In this document: piece by piece, positions 1 to 10,610 of the stretch | Layout of the letters: each line of letters opens with the position of its first letter | How positions within the stretch are numbered: position 1 is the stretch's first letter | Assembly (NCBI GenBank): GCA_001931875.2 | Contig: MSJH02000265.1 | Location: 1-36,083, forward strand | From: Byssochlamys sp. IMV 00236 | Lineage: Eukaryota > Ascomycota > Eurotiomycetes > Eurotiales > Thermoascaceae | Direction of reading: 5' to 3' | DNA: 36,083 nt | Made by a program: the position numbers and the translations under genes | Notes under the pieces: generated by a model | The model's database searches: none | Seen by the model: the letters and a program-made list of their open reading frames with translations, nothing else | Told to the model about the DNA's origin: nothing

Positions 1-28
1 AAAAAAAAAAAAAAAAAAAAAAAAAAAA
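1..28. repeat. poly-A run at window edge
   Basis: An unbroken run of 28 A, followed by further A-rich sequence to about base 45. Read from the minus-strand gene next to it, this is a T-tract just past the stop. Its position at the very end of the window suggests an assembly break at a homopolymer. Confidence 0.9.
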
Positions 29-120
29 CAAAAAACAAAAAACTAAATTTTGGGTATACTTTTCAAAGAAATTTGAACAAGCTATTTGCCTTCATTTATT
101 GGTGGGACAGTGTATTATTG

Positions 121-1158
121 TCATTCAGTGAATAAATGCCTAAAGTCTAGTCCAATGCGCCCAAGAGATATGGAACAGTATTCAAACTGGGTCAACAGAG
201 AATTTATAGAAGCCTCATCTTCTATTAATGGTAGATATTCATTTAACGTTGATCGAATGAGCCCAATAAGATGCATCATATAATCAGATAGTAGTGGCCC
301 TTGTTCATGCGGAAAGATCCAGATATACTGCGTACCAATTTCAAACATCTGTTCTCGCATCACATCAATAAATCGTTTCATATATTCAAAGCTGTCTCTA
401 CTTCTCTGCTTTGGATCCTCAGACATCTCTCGCTTTATCCGTGATAGTCTTTGCTGCAAGTAGTCATGCCTACAGCGTAAAAATACCATTCTGAGTTCAT
501 TTTCTGATTCAAACACGTCCATACGTCGAAGAAAACCAACAGCATTCATTGCTGCTGCCAGTCTTATAGATTTTCGCAAGTGTGAGATCAACTGTACCAA
601 CATGAGGTCAAAGCATGCCTGTACTTGCTGTTGAATGCTCGATATGACTGAAAGCGGGTATCTGACTGATAACAGACGAACATGAGAGGCTAAGTCCATG
701 ACTTCTGAGTAGTAGCCGTTCCAAACACAGGTTTCCATAAGCTGAGGGATTTCCAGTAGCTCGGTTAGGACATCTTCATGGTCTAGAACGCAGCTGATCT
801 TTTGTTGTTCTTCCTTGATTGATTTTGAATCTTGCTTAAATGTGTTGCAGGCTGCTTCTAATTCATCTGCACATTTTTGAAATTCGTTTAAATCGTCATC
901 AAGTTCACCAAGCAAGCTTGATATCTGTTTAGTGCAAGCTTGTGAGTCTAGAAATGAAGGGTAATTGCGAAAGACAAGACGTTGCGCATTCTGTTTTGCC
1001 TTTTCTTGTTCCTCTTTCAATTGAGCAGATTCTTGTTGTAGTTCTGACAAGGACAATGTTGTCAACCTTTCAATGTAATCGTGAGCCTTTTTGATCTTGA
1101 TATCGTCGTTGTCTCCTAATAATAGATAAATTAAGCCGTTATGGTCATCTATGGACAT
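121..1158 (-). CDS. COG8: Conserved oligomeric Golgi complex subunit 8 (Dor1 family), C-terminally shortened
   Basis: The single-exon product of 345 residues carries the N-terminal half of the Dor1/COG8 family. This subunit of the eight-member COG tether acts in retrograde vesicle traffic at the Golgi. Seen: a long N-terminal coiled coil (about residues 20-120), then the family signature FLRRMDVFESENELRMVFLR near residue 215, and CSISLGRIGLDFR at the very end. In the family that last motif sits near the middle of a protein of about 600 residues. Here a stop follows seven residues later, with no good splice donor before it, so roughly the C-terminal 40 percent is missing. The first ATG is at 1158; the frame stays open upstream but only with non-ATG codons. 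The gene starts 48 bp after the stop of the reductase gene on the same strand. A true truncation, a broken allele and an assembly error at the poly-A edge are all possible. Confidence 0.85.
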   Translation of the reverse strand: MSIDDHNGLIYLLLGDNDDIKIKKAHDYIERLTTLSLSELQQESAQLKEEQEKAKQNAQRLVFRNYPSFLDSQACTKQISSLLGELDDDLNEFQKCADELEAACNTFKQDSKSIKEEQQKISCVLDHEDVLTELLEIPQLMETCVWNGYYSEVMDLASHVRLLSVRYPLSVISSIQQQVQACFDLMLVQLISHLRKSIRLAAAMNAVGFLRRMDVFESENELRMVFLRCRHDYLQQRLSRIKREMSEDPKQRSRDSFEYMKRFIDVMREQMFEIGTQYIWIFPHEQGPLLSDYMMHLIGLIRSTLNEYLPLIEDEASINSLLTQFEYCSISLGRIGLDFRHLFTE

Positions 1159-1206
1159 GACAAAGAAAGTTAAAAGGCGCACAAAAATAAAAAAATGCTA
1201 TTTTTA

Positions 1207-2160
1207 TTAAAAAAGGTCTTCCTTGGCATGGACAAGATTGATCATAGCTTCGTTCATTTTTGTAGATATACCTCTCTGCTTCCCGAGCTTACAAATATAC
1301 CCATTGAAATAATCAATTTCTGTTAATCGGTTGTTTTTTATGTCTTGTAAAGTCGAGCATGTATTTTCCTTTGCTTCGTATGCCATTTCAAGAATCATTT
1401 TCATGATAGAATCCAAAGTTTCGTCTGGTAAATCATCTTTAAATAATTCAAAAGCTTCTTCACAAATAGATTGCATAATTGTCTGCGCATGCGGGTGCAG
1501 CACTCCTCCGTTTTTACAACCAAGTATAGTTGCAACCGGATTGATGGTTGAATTGATAAGGAGCTTCTTGATCATCTTAACGTATGCTTGCTCCCAGGGA
1601 AGTAATGTTGCTCGAAACTCGGGTATACCTACTATAGTTTGAGCCAGATTTTGATCCAGTGGTTTACCTGATGCAGGATGCTGTGCCAAGACTAAGCTTT
1701 CAGGAGCATCATAGCCTGAATGATGTTGAATGTCATAGGGGGCCAACCTTTCTACTGCATGTCTGTTTATTCCGACGATAATTGACGGAGGCGGTGTCGC
1801 CCGCCAGACGCTATCCAGAAGTTCATCAACGACACCCATACCATTTTGCAGAAATAGGACGGTGCTTGATGGTGACAACTGAGAAGCCACAGATGAGACA
1901 GCTTCGAGTGTATGCTGTGATTTTGTAGTGACAACAAGAGACGTGATCCTTTCTGTACTTTCCTTTGCTTTTACTGCTTCGACGCCAGAAATGTGCTCTA
2001 TATTTCCTCGAGAGCGATAAGTGATTCGATTGTGATGTTTATTAAACTCTTCCACCCTAAGACTGGAGCGTAGCAACAGAGTCACTTTATGATTATATTT
2101 TCTTAACACGCTCGCTACATGGCAACCAATAGCACCAGCTCCAAGAATATGTATAGTCAT
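1207..2160 (-). CDS. Ketopantoate reductase family protein (2-dehydropantoate 2-reductase, PanE/ApbA)
   Basis: A 317-residue intronless gene. The N-terminus has the Rossmann motif ILGAGAIGCHVASVLR (residues 4-20) for NADPH binding, followed by FLQNGMG (about 104-109), the family's substrate-side asparagine loop. The C-terminal helical domain carries KKLLINSTINPVATILGC, in which K199 matches the catalytic lysine and N203 the conserved asparagine, and RLTEIDYFNGYI, whose E281 and N286 match other active-site residues. The classical reaction reduces 2-dehydropantoate to pantoate in CoA biosynthesis. Fungi often carry several paralogues acting on other 2-keto acids, so the exact substrate is inferred. 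Length is normal for the family. The ATG at 2160 precedes the Rossmann motif by three codons. COG8 follows closely on the same strand. Confidence 0.88.
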   Translation of the reverse strand: MTIHILGAGAIGCHVASVLRKYNHKVTLLLRSSLRVEEFNKHHNRITYRSRGNIEHISGVEAVKAKESTERITSLVVTTKSQHTLEAVSSVASQLSPSSTVLFLQNGMGVVDELLDSVWRATPPPSIIVGINRHAVERLAPYDIQHHSGYDAPESLVLAQHPASGKPLDQNLAQTIVGIPEFRATLLPWEQAYVKMIKKLLINSTINPVATILGCKNGGVLHPHAQTIMQSICEEAFELFKDDLPDETLDSIMKMILEMAYEAKENTCSTLQDIKNNRLTEIDYFNGYICKLGKQRGISTKMNEAMINLVHAKEDLF

Positions 2161-4072
2161 ATCTTGAAAGATTACTAATGAAAGTCAAAATCAAATTATA
2201 TCTAGGAGTTGCCAATTTTAATAGTCAGGTAAACCGGACATGAGACTGTCCGGCATCACTCACGTCTGTTTCATTACAATGCAACCATCATTAGTCTTTT
2301 TAAAAGAATAGAAACATGACCCTCTGTGTCAACCAGTCTTGATTCTATATCTTTTAAGAGAGCAGTTTAAGCATTATCTCAAAAGTGCTTAAAGTTACCA
2401 TAAGAAGGATTGTCTTTTAAAGAAGTGTATCTTTTTATATGAAGAAGCAATGACTTGTATTCAAATGAGAGATTCTATTCAATTTGACTTATCACTGAAA
2501 ACGTGTATACATAATCCTATAATGTATGAATTCACTTTATTCATACTGATTACAGTCGTTTATCTCAATGTCAGCCATAAACAGACATTGTTCTACGACA
2601 GTTATTAGTGTTGTCAATAGCAACGGCACTCTATGTATTTCTAGTAAGAGTATTTTAGGCTGCTTTTAGAGATGGACAGAATGGGTTCGCGCAAACAAAA
2701 GTGCCATTTAAATTTTTAAATTAGTACGGCCATTCTTGTCTGTTGTCTTGCACTTTGGATGTAGTAACTTTTTGAAGCAAAAAACGCACGTTTGCGATGT
2801 ATTATGTTTGCTTGTTACACACACAGAAGTGTAGAGGCTATGTTTGATAGATTTTCCTTTTATGGACGATCCAAAGCAGAGTCCACTATCTCCAATAAAA
2901 CATGATCGATGGTTTCTTGCTTCTTGAAGTCATATAGGATCGTGTTTAAGAACATAGCCTGTTGATGTAATTTCGCTTTTGCAGTTCCTATGTTCGTAAT
3001 TGACGTACTCTTTGTCACGAGTGTAGAAATCTCAAAATATGTCTTGGTGCGTGGTTCTTCCATTATACCAATTGACAACGTCTTGATTATATATCATTAA
3101 ATCGTGTACTGTAAAGTGATCTCATACGATAGTATTAAGTGCTTATGGTGTAAATACGACAATGAGGCCGTTATTGAATCATTTGTTTCTTTTGCACAAC
3201 CACAAAGTTCATGACTACCGCCATAGTAAGCTGTTCCTAGCCACTTTCCTTTGAATTATCCAAAATTGTCCTAGCTTTATTTAAACTAATAATAAATCCT
3301 TTGCAAAAGCAATGCTTTGAAATTCATCTGGCCCGTATGGGAAGCAGCACAGATTTTCATATCTGGATTGGAGCCCGCTCTTCTTCTTTCAAAGCTTCCT
3401 TGCTGCGATCGCATTCTTTTGCGACTTCCAAGTTTTTGAGTGTCACCTTATAAATCTAATTGGATATATTATGATAGTTCTTGATCTTGCCACTGTAGTA
3501 TATTGAATTTAAGGGGCAACTTGATTAATAGAGTTGAATAGTGCTTTTGTGATCTCTGCTTTTTGGACACTCTCATGCTTAAAGGAGGTAAACTTTGTGG
3601 ATATATAAGCTCCCTGGTGTCATCAAGGAACCGATTGATCTTTCCATTTCTTATTTCTGAGATGGTTCTCTTTTTGACATTATTGTTCAAAAAATGACAA
3701 TGTTGTTATTTCAATATTTATTGTTGTTTTGTTGTTCAAGGTCCTTAAACAGAAAGCATTCGTTCAATCTTTTTTTCTTTATTTCTTGCATGTAAAAACT
3801 ATTGTCATTGGAAGTCTGCTTGTAATTGCTGTGCAATCAGCATGTATTGAAGATAATGAATACTCTTTCCAAATTAGGTGAAACGTATAGAAAGTGATAG
3901 AAAGCGGGGAAAAAAGACTCAATCACTCCCGGGAAAAAGTGTAAGCGTCTTTCTCAAGCTTATGTTTGGGAATGACTAAACAGTAATAGCTGTTACACAA
4001 GCAAATGCTTAACAGATATCAAAATACCCCACAAACAAAAAATACCCTTTTCTTTTTCATTAAATAAATAAT
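2161..4072. other. Gene-poor interval with decayed coding fragments
   Basis: About 1.9 kb with no intact gene. It must hold the promoters of the reductase gene (minus) and of the carnitine acetyltransferase gene (plus). The minus strand keeps several open blocks with protein-like composition: 2860-3078 (72 codons, no recognised family), 3357-3446 and 3509-3690 (listed separately). I see no RNA gene, tandem array or complete mobile element. Confidence 0.6.
3357..3690 (-). pseudogene. Decayed intron-containing gene of unknown family
   Basis: On the minus strand an ATG-started frame from 3690 reads sensibly for about 25 codons. The plausible coding frame then shifts near 3630 and continues as a lysine- and glutamate-rich helical stretch containing SVQKAEITKALFNSINQ. 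A GTTGCC donor near 3518 and an AG acceptor at 3447-3448 would join this in frame to a second block (3357-3446) containing NLEVAKECDRSKEALKEEER, which ends in a TGA. The frameshift and early stop indicate a relic. I do not recognise the family. It could be one member of a repeated gene family, to be tested by searching the rest of the genome. Confidence 0.35.
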
Positions 4073-6074
4073 ATGCCTCATGTAAGCATATATTACCATA
4101 TAAAAAACATGTTACTTATGTACATTATAGACACCCAAGACTCCTGTTGACCCTAATGCACCTGGTCCAATGCTTCGTTTCCAAAGCAACCTTCCTAAAT
4201 TACCTGTTCCTGACTTGAACGAAACTCTTCCCAAGTATTTAAAGAGTATTCGTCCTCTCTTGAGTGACGAAGAGTACAAGCGCTCAGAACAAGCTGTAAA
4301 GGAATTCTTAGCCCCTGGAAGTATTGGTCATGAGCTACAGAAGCGTCTTGTTGCTCGTGCTAATGATCCCAGCATTGTCAATTGGATGGAAGATTGGTGG
4401 TTAGACCAAGCTTATATGGGCTATCGTGATCCTGTCGTTGTCTATGTCTCTTACTTCTTCGCATACAAGGATGATAAGCTGAGAAGGGTACCTGCTCAAC
4501 GTGCTGCTGCCATCACAACAGCTGCTCTCGAATTCAAAAAGCTGATTGTTACCAAAACGCTCGAACCTGAATATGCAAAGGGCGAGCCTATGTGTATGGA
4601 TTCTTACAAGTACATGTTCAACAATTGTCGTATTGCGCACAAACCTAGTGATCTCAAGGCTACTTTTGATCCCATCAAGAATACCCATATTATTGCTATT
4701 CGCAAGAACAAGTTTTATTTTATTGACACTGTTTACAATGGTCAACAATTGAGCACCAAGGAGTTCGAGCAACAGTTCCAACGTGTCATTGATGATGCTG
4801 GCGACATCAAGGGCATTCCTGTTGGTGTTTTGACCTCTGAAAACCGTGATAAATGGTGTGATGTAAGTGATAAGCACACATATACTATAGCATATGCTTA
4901 TTCGTTATTAGTACCGAGATGACTTGTTGGCAGCTAATCCCAACAATAAGAAGATTATGGACAAGATTGAAAGTGCCTCATTTGTCGTCTGCCTTGATGA
5001 CTTGACACCATTCACCAGGGATGAACTTGTTCGTGCCTGTTGGCATGGAGATGGACGTAACCGTTTCTTTGATAAGCCTTTGCAATTCATTGTGTTTGAC
5101 AATGGCAAAGCTGGTTTCATGGGTGAACATTCTTGTATGGATGGTACAGCTACTTGCCGCTTAAATGAATATGTTTGTGATGGGTAAGACAAAAGATGAA
5201 TATAGACTGGCAGATTCTCACAGGGTATATTTTCTTTTTATAAAGACTTGCTAGAAACCTGATCAATCACGGGTCTGATCATGTGCGCACAGATATTCCC
5301 CAACCCGAGCAACTTCAATTTGTGTTGAATGACAAGGTCGAAAAAGCCATTGAGACAGCCGAGAAGGACTTTGATGAATTGATTGGTAACCATGAAATGA
5401 CCGTTTTGGCGTACAATGCATTCGGAAAGAACTTTATCAAGAAAATGAAATGCTCCCCCGATGCTTTCGCGCAGATGGCTATTCAACTTGCCTACTACAA
5501 GATGTTTGGTACCTCTCGTCCTACTTATGAGTCTGCTCAGACACGCAAGTTCCAGCGTGGTCGTACTGAGACCTGTCGTTCGGTGTCTGCTGAATCCATT
5601 GCGTTTGTCAAGACGATGGAAGATCCAAATGCTTCAAACCAAGAAAAGGTCGCCAAATTACGTGCTGCCTTGAAGGCTCATGGTCAATACATGGGACAGG
5701 CAGTCAATGCACATGGTGTTGATCGTCACTTATTTGGTTTAAAGAACAGTTTAAGAGAAGGAGAACAAAAGCCTGCGTTGTTCACAGACCCTGCATTCGC
5801 TTATTCCTCTCATTGGTACTTATCCACGTCTCAATTGACCTCTGAACATTTTGATGGATATGGCTGGGGTCAAGTAGTCAATGATGGATTTGGTGTTGCA
5901 TATATGATCAAGAATAATGCTCTTCAATTTAATGTTGCTAGTGTCAAGGATCTTGAAGTGCATGGTAAGAAATACATCAATGGTACACATCGTTTCAAGC
6001 AAGCATTGGAAGAGGCTTGTGATGATATGCGAGATGCACTCTTGGCAGAAGTTCCTGCTCAAGCCAAGTTGTAG
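4073..6074 (+). CDS. Carnitine O-acetyltransferase with peroxisomal C-terminus
   Basis: The enzyme transfers acetyl groups between CoA and carnitine, so that acetyl units from beta-oxidation can leave peroxisomes and enter mitochondria. Four exons close in phase: 4073-4081, 4131-4862, 4912-5183 and 5246-6074; introns are 49, 49 and 62 nt. The first coding exon is only nine bases (MPH). The product is about 613 residues, normal for the choline/carnitine acyltransferase family. Landmarks: the family's N-terminal LPKLPVPDLNETLPKYLKS; the catalytic histidine (about H320) in GEHSCMDGT; TYESAQTRKF with RGRTET; STSQ; and GYGWGQVVNDGFGVAY. The C-terminus is AKL, a known PTS1 variant also found on human carnitine acetyltransferase. 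No mitochondrial presequence is visible from this start. An alternative upstream first exon giving a mitochondrial form cannot be excluded. Confidence 0.93.
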
Positions 6075-6780
6075 GCGCATATATACATTTATTAGAAGTT
6101 TGTACAAAATATATAGTATATTTTTATCCTTAGAGATACATGAAAAAGGTTGATTAAATTTGAGTAGCTTATCCTCTCTAGAGATAATCCTATTTCCAAA
6201 AAGGGAGGACAGGTAAATATGTTGGAATGCATTAAATATGCATGTGACAATTATAAAAGGGAAGAGAGGAAAAAAAAAAAGGAAGCTTTTCTTTTTCTTT
6301 TCCATCATTCTGTTCTATATATTTCTTAAAAATTACTACTAATCATAAACTAAGAGATTAAGCAAGTTCCTTTATTTTCCATATGCTTAAAGGTCATGTA
6401 TTCTTCATAAACTATGGTCATTTCAAAAGGTGTAGGATATGTAATGTTTTTTCTTATACGAGTATATAAACATTTAAGTTAAACCAACTATAAGCAACAA
6501 ATGGGGCTATAAAAGAAGAAAGAAAACTTTGACAGATGTTTATAAAAAAGAAATACATGACTTTTCTCTTTCTCTCTTTTAACCTTGTTTACCACAATGA
6601 TATGATCTCATTCAGGTGCATACAACAAAAAAAGGGGGTGGGGCAAACAATGCTACAAAAATTTTTTTGGCGCGTTGGAGCGGAGAAACAAATATTAGAC
6701 GTGCAAAAAAAGACATTTTTCTTATTTCTTTCCTTCTTTTTCTCTTTTCTTTTTTTGTACACAACACAAATAACAATAAA
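6075..6780. other. Intergenic region between carnitine acetyltransferase and Nup155
   Basis: About 700 bp of AT-rich sequence, holding the 3' flank of the acetyltransferase and the promoter and 5' leader of the nucleoporin gene. A TATAAAAG element lies at 6508-6515. Pyrimidine-rich tracts precede the Nup155 ATG (about 6715-6755). Open frames here are low-complexity and I do not call any of them. Confidence 0.6.
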
Positions 6781-9700
6781 ATGAGCTCAAATGCTTCGAG
6801 CAACAAGCCGACTATAGCTGAGCTACATAAAATATTAACAACTGGAAAAAGTTTAGACCAAACGATAACAAAAGAACTCGGATACCCTGATCTTACCGAC
6901 TTGTTTAGTAAATAAGAAAAAAAAAACCACTTGTGCGTGTCTCGAACTCACAATCTGTATAAAGGCACAGGCGCTTCAGACGCATATACAACTTCGTTTG
7001 CTAGCTTGAAGCAAGAGCTTGTTTCAATCACTGACAAGCAGTTCCCAGAACAAATTAAATCAAAAATAGATGGTTTGTATATGTCTCTTTATTTTACCAT
7101 TATACTCACCCCTTTTCTTTATATACAAAGAAACCCGTTGTCGTAGTTTTGTTGGAATATTAAAAGAAATTAAGCGAGCATGGATTAGTCTTGATCACTG
7201 CTTATATTTGTGGGATTACAATACAGGGTAAAGTGGGTGTGCGCGTGTCAAGGAGAATACTGTTTATTTATCATTATTGTCTTAGTGGAGATATATGTGA
7301 ATATGTGGATCAAGATCAACCAATTACCGCTGTAGGCCTTGTAAAGCCTAAACCAGGTAAGAATCATGCACCATAATTGACAATGAACTCAACTGATATA
7401 TTCCATGTTTGACAGGTGTATTCAACCCCAAAATTGATTATCTTTTGATTGTTGCCACTGCACTACAAATTATTCCACTCGGCATAAGTGTATCAGAACC
7501 TACTCAACTTGGAGAACAATCAGTTGTGAATTTGATAGCAGTCAACTTGGCTATTCCAAGTGATGACATTAGTATGAGATCAGTCGTTGGTACAGCTGAT
7601 GGAAGAATATTTATGGTTGGAAGCCCAACTGGAGACGAAACAAACAACACGGGACATTTGTATGAATTAGTTTACAATGTAGGTTTAAATAATGAAAAGG
7701 AAAGGGGACAGTTTATAAACATACTATAGGTGCCTACTAAATGGACTGGACCCCTATGTCAGCTCGTTTGTAGAACAGAAAATATACTCAACAGATTCTT
7801 GCCAACACCCTTAAAGATGAAATCAGATTCACGCGTAAAGAGTGTAGTGATTGACAGCGAGCGTAGAGTACTGTATATTCTCAACTTTGATTCAAGTATT
7901 GAAGTAGGTTCCTTTCTTCTTTGATGACGCGTTTTACTTATTCTTTATATAGGTCGTTTACATTGGAACTCATGAATACACCCCAGTCATCAAATATAAA
8001 AGCGTTATTGAACATGCACAAAATATGTGCCGTCAGCATCAAAGAGTCTGTGATCCAGAAGAATTTCTAATTTCATCACTACACATCATCCCTAAAAAGG
8101 AGTCCCAAAAGATCTATTTGATGGCGATGACAACAGGTGGTTTCAGACTCTATTTCAGTGGACATGCAAATGTGCTTCGCATGTATGCACCTGTCAGTGG
8201 AACGACCGATAGACCAAGTACATTAGAACTAGTCCATGTCCGCTTCCCTCCGGCAGAGGCCAACCTACATCCAGATGAGCCAAAGGCAATCTATCATACA
8301 ACCTATTACAGTCGCGGTACCTGTATATCGGCAAAGGCCAACAAAGAGTTTGATTCAGTTCATATCACGGCTCTTGCGTCCGTACAACAAGAACAATCGA
8401 ATGCTATCAACTTTGGTTATACAGTAAATTTGAGAAAAGAGCATACGTCCACAGTATATTTACAATTTCTTTCTGTAGAATGTCAATAGAATGCCATTTA
8501 TCGAAACAGCTGCTTCCACTGATACGAAATTTAGAATTGCGGCTATAGATGAGATCATGACTGGAAACGAACTGCGTGAATTGGCTCAACAGCTTTCAGA
8601 TCCTCAAAGAACATTTGTGGCAGTATCCATTGGTTCTATATGCGCCTACCACAAGAAGCGGCCTGTGGACATACTCGAGCGTCTTATAGCAAACTATCGG
8701 CCTTCAAACGAGAGTCAACGAAAGGAAATTATGACTTTTTTTGATGAATTTGGTAAAGCAGAGACATGTGCCATGTGCCTTTCGATTATCTGTGATAGTG
8801 GCGATAAACAAACTATTGACACAGCAACATATCTGTTTTTTGAATATGGAGGTGTGCCTGCCGCAAGTAAGGCTAGTCAAGTGCCAAATAACTATTTAGC
8901 ACATGCCGATACCATGAGCGGAGTGACCTATAGTGGGAAGCATGATGGCTTTGTTCTGTTTTTAGCCAGACTCTTAGGGCCTATTTGGACAACAAAGTTA
9001 TTTGTACCAAGGTAATAGAAAAAATAGGGAATGGGTTTATTGATGTCTAACAAAGTATTACAGTAAGGATGGAAAAGTTTATGTCAATAGTTGCAATAAA
9101 GAAGACAATCCATTCATTACGGTCAGACGAAAGCTACTTCGACTCAAGACATTTATGGATGCGCACAAGGGTTTCCATGATCCTGCCACCATTTCTGATC
9201 CTCGTTTCCAAACACTTGATTCTAAAATATTAGCTCTTTACTTGGACGAACAACGATCTGTACACGAACTCTATTTATTCCTTTTACAATGCATCGACTC
9301 TATTGAATTTTCCGTCTTTTTATGGGACGCTAATACACGAAATACCCTTCAACGATATATATCTGTTGATACACCAAGTTTGTTAAAAGACTTGGACATC
9401 AAGATGATGCTCACGATGCAGGAAGGTCGCGACTTTTGCCACGAACTTGTTATCACAGCCGTCGATGAGGTCACTGTGAAGAACGCCGCGGCGTTTAATG
9501 AAACTGTCTCAACCGATCTGCAACAACGATGCCCTGTATTCTTTAGCCGTGGTGACTTTTTCTTCTTTAGGGTAAGTCTTTATTTTATATATATATGTAT
9601 ATGTCACTTATGACAATCTGTAGGGCGTGGAGTATATCCGACGAGCTCTGCATGAAGATTCAGAAAACGAAAAAAAATACTTTTTACAGCAATCACTTTC

Positions 9701-10568
9701 ACAGTTCCAACAAGCATCTGATCAAATATCCGAGGCTCACATCAGCAGCATCTGTTCCTTCTATCAAGCACAATCCTTCCATGTTGGCGTTGTCGAACTC
9801 ATGTTGGACCGTGCTCAAAAGCTTGATCCTCAACAACAAGCACTCGCTGTATTTGAATCTGGAGGACAAGGAGACGAAGCAAGCAAGGCGCTCTATGATG
9901 CCCGCACAAAAGCATACAACTATATCTTTTTGGCACTCAAAGATGCTAGATCACTACTACAGCCCAAGATAGACATGAGCAGACGTGTGCCCATTGCGGA
10001 CAAGGCCGTCTATGTGAAGCAAGTGTTTGAATCAGCGCTCCAGAATAAGGATCCATTGTTCCATTATAAACTCTACTATTGGTACATCAATGAGAACATG
10101 ACGGATGAACTGCTAGCAGTCGACACCGAATTCTTAGTGCCCTTCTTTTCCAAGGTTGTTCAGGACGAATACATCTCACTCAATTTCCTATGGCAGTACT
10201 ATCGAGGCAAGACCCAGTTTTATAAATCTGCGATATGTCTTACACGACTGGCGGAAATGCCAAGTGATCAGATCACACTAGAGGCACGCATGAAATACCT
10301 GGCATACGCTCGCGTCAACTGTCGATGTGGTGAAAAGGAAACAGATATTTCCAATTACACTCGTGTACAGTTGGCTGAACGAATCGATACATGCATGAAT
10401 ACATGTCGCCTTCAGATACGTATTCAGAATATATTAAAAAACTCTGGTAATATAGATGCGATTGCTGCTGCAAAAGAGTTAGACTATCAGTTATATGATG
10501 ACGAACGTAAATTATATTCATATGCTGAAAGATTTCCTCAGTTACAAGACTTGTTTAAATCAATATAA
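6781..10568 (+). CDS. Nuclear pore protein of the Nup155/Nup157/Nup170 family, C-terminally short
   Basis: Inner-ring scaffold nucleoporin linking the pore membrane to the channel. Ten exons close in phase: 6781-6907, 6965-7072, 7131-7227, 7286-7356, 7416-7678, 7730-7903, 7953-8423, 8479-9011, 9064-9571 and 9624-10568. All introns are 48-59 nt. The product is about 1098 residues. The N-terminal beta-propeller is clear from EIKRAWISLDHCLYLWDY followed by the family hallmark DQDQPITAVGLVKPKPGVF and by ADGRIFM. The alpha-solenoid includes CPVFFSRGDFFFFRGVEYIR and RLQIRIQNIL near the end. Human and yeast members run to about 1390-1500 residues. Here the protein stops just after the QIRIQNIL helix region, so about 250 C-terminal residues seen in relatives are absent. 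The stop lies only 42 bp from the convergent APC5 stop, leaving no room for more coding sequence in place. Confidence 0.9.
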
Positions 10569-10610
10569 AATAAAAAAGAGAGAAAGGGACAATAATAGAT
10601 GACTTTTTAT

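Noticed and set aside
4401..4877. A 158-codon minus-strand frame in the carnitine acetyltransferase gene
   Set aside because: It is antisense to a well-supported exon, crosses no conserved motif and has no gene-like start.
6536..6806. Phe/Lys-rich open frames upstream of Nup155
   Set aside because: They are translations of pyrimidine/purine tracts in the leader. The Nup155 ATG at 6781 starts the only frame with family similarity.
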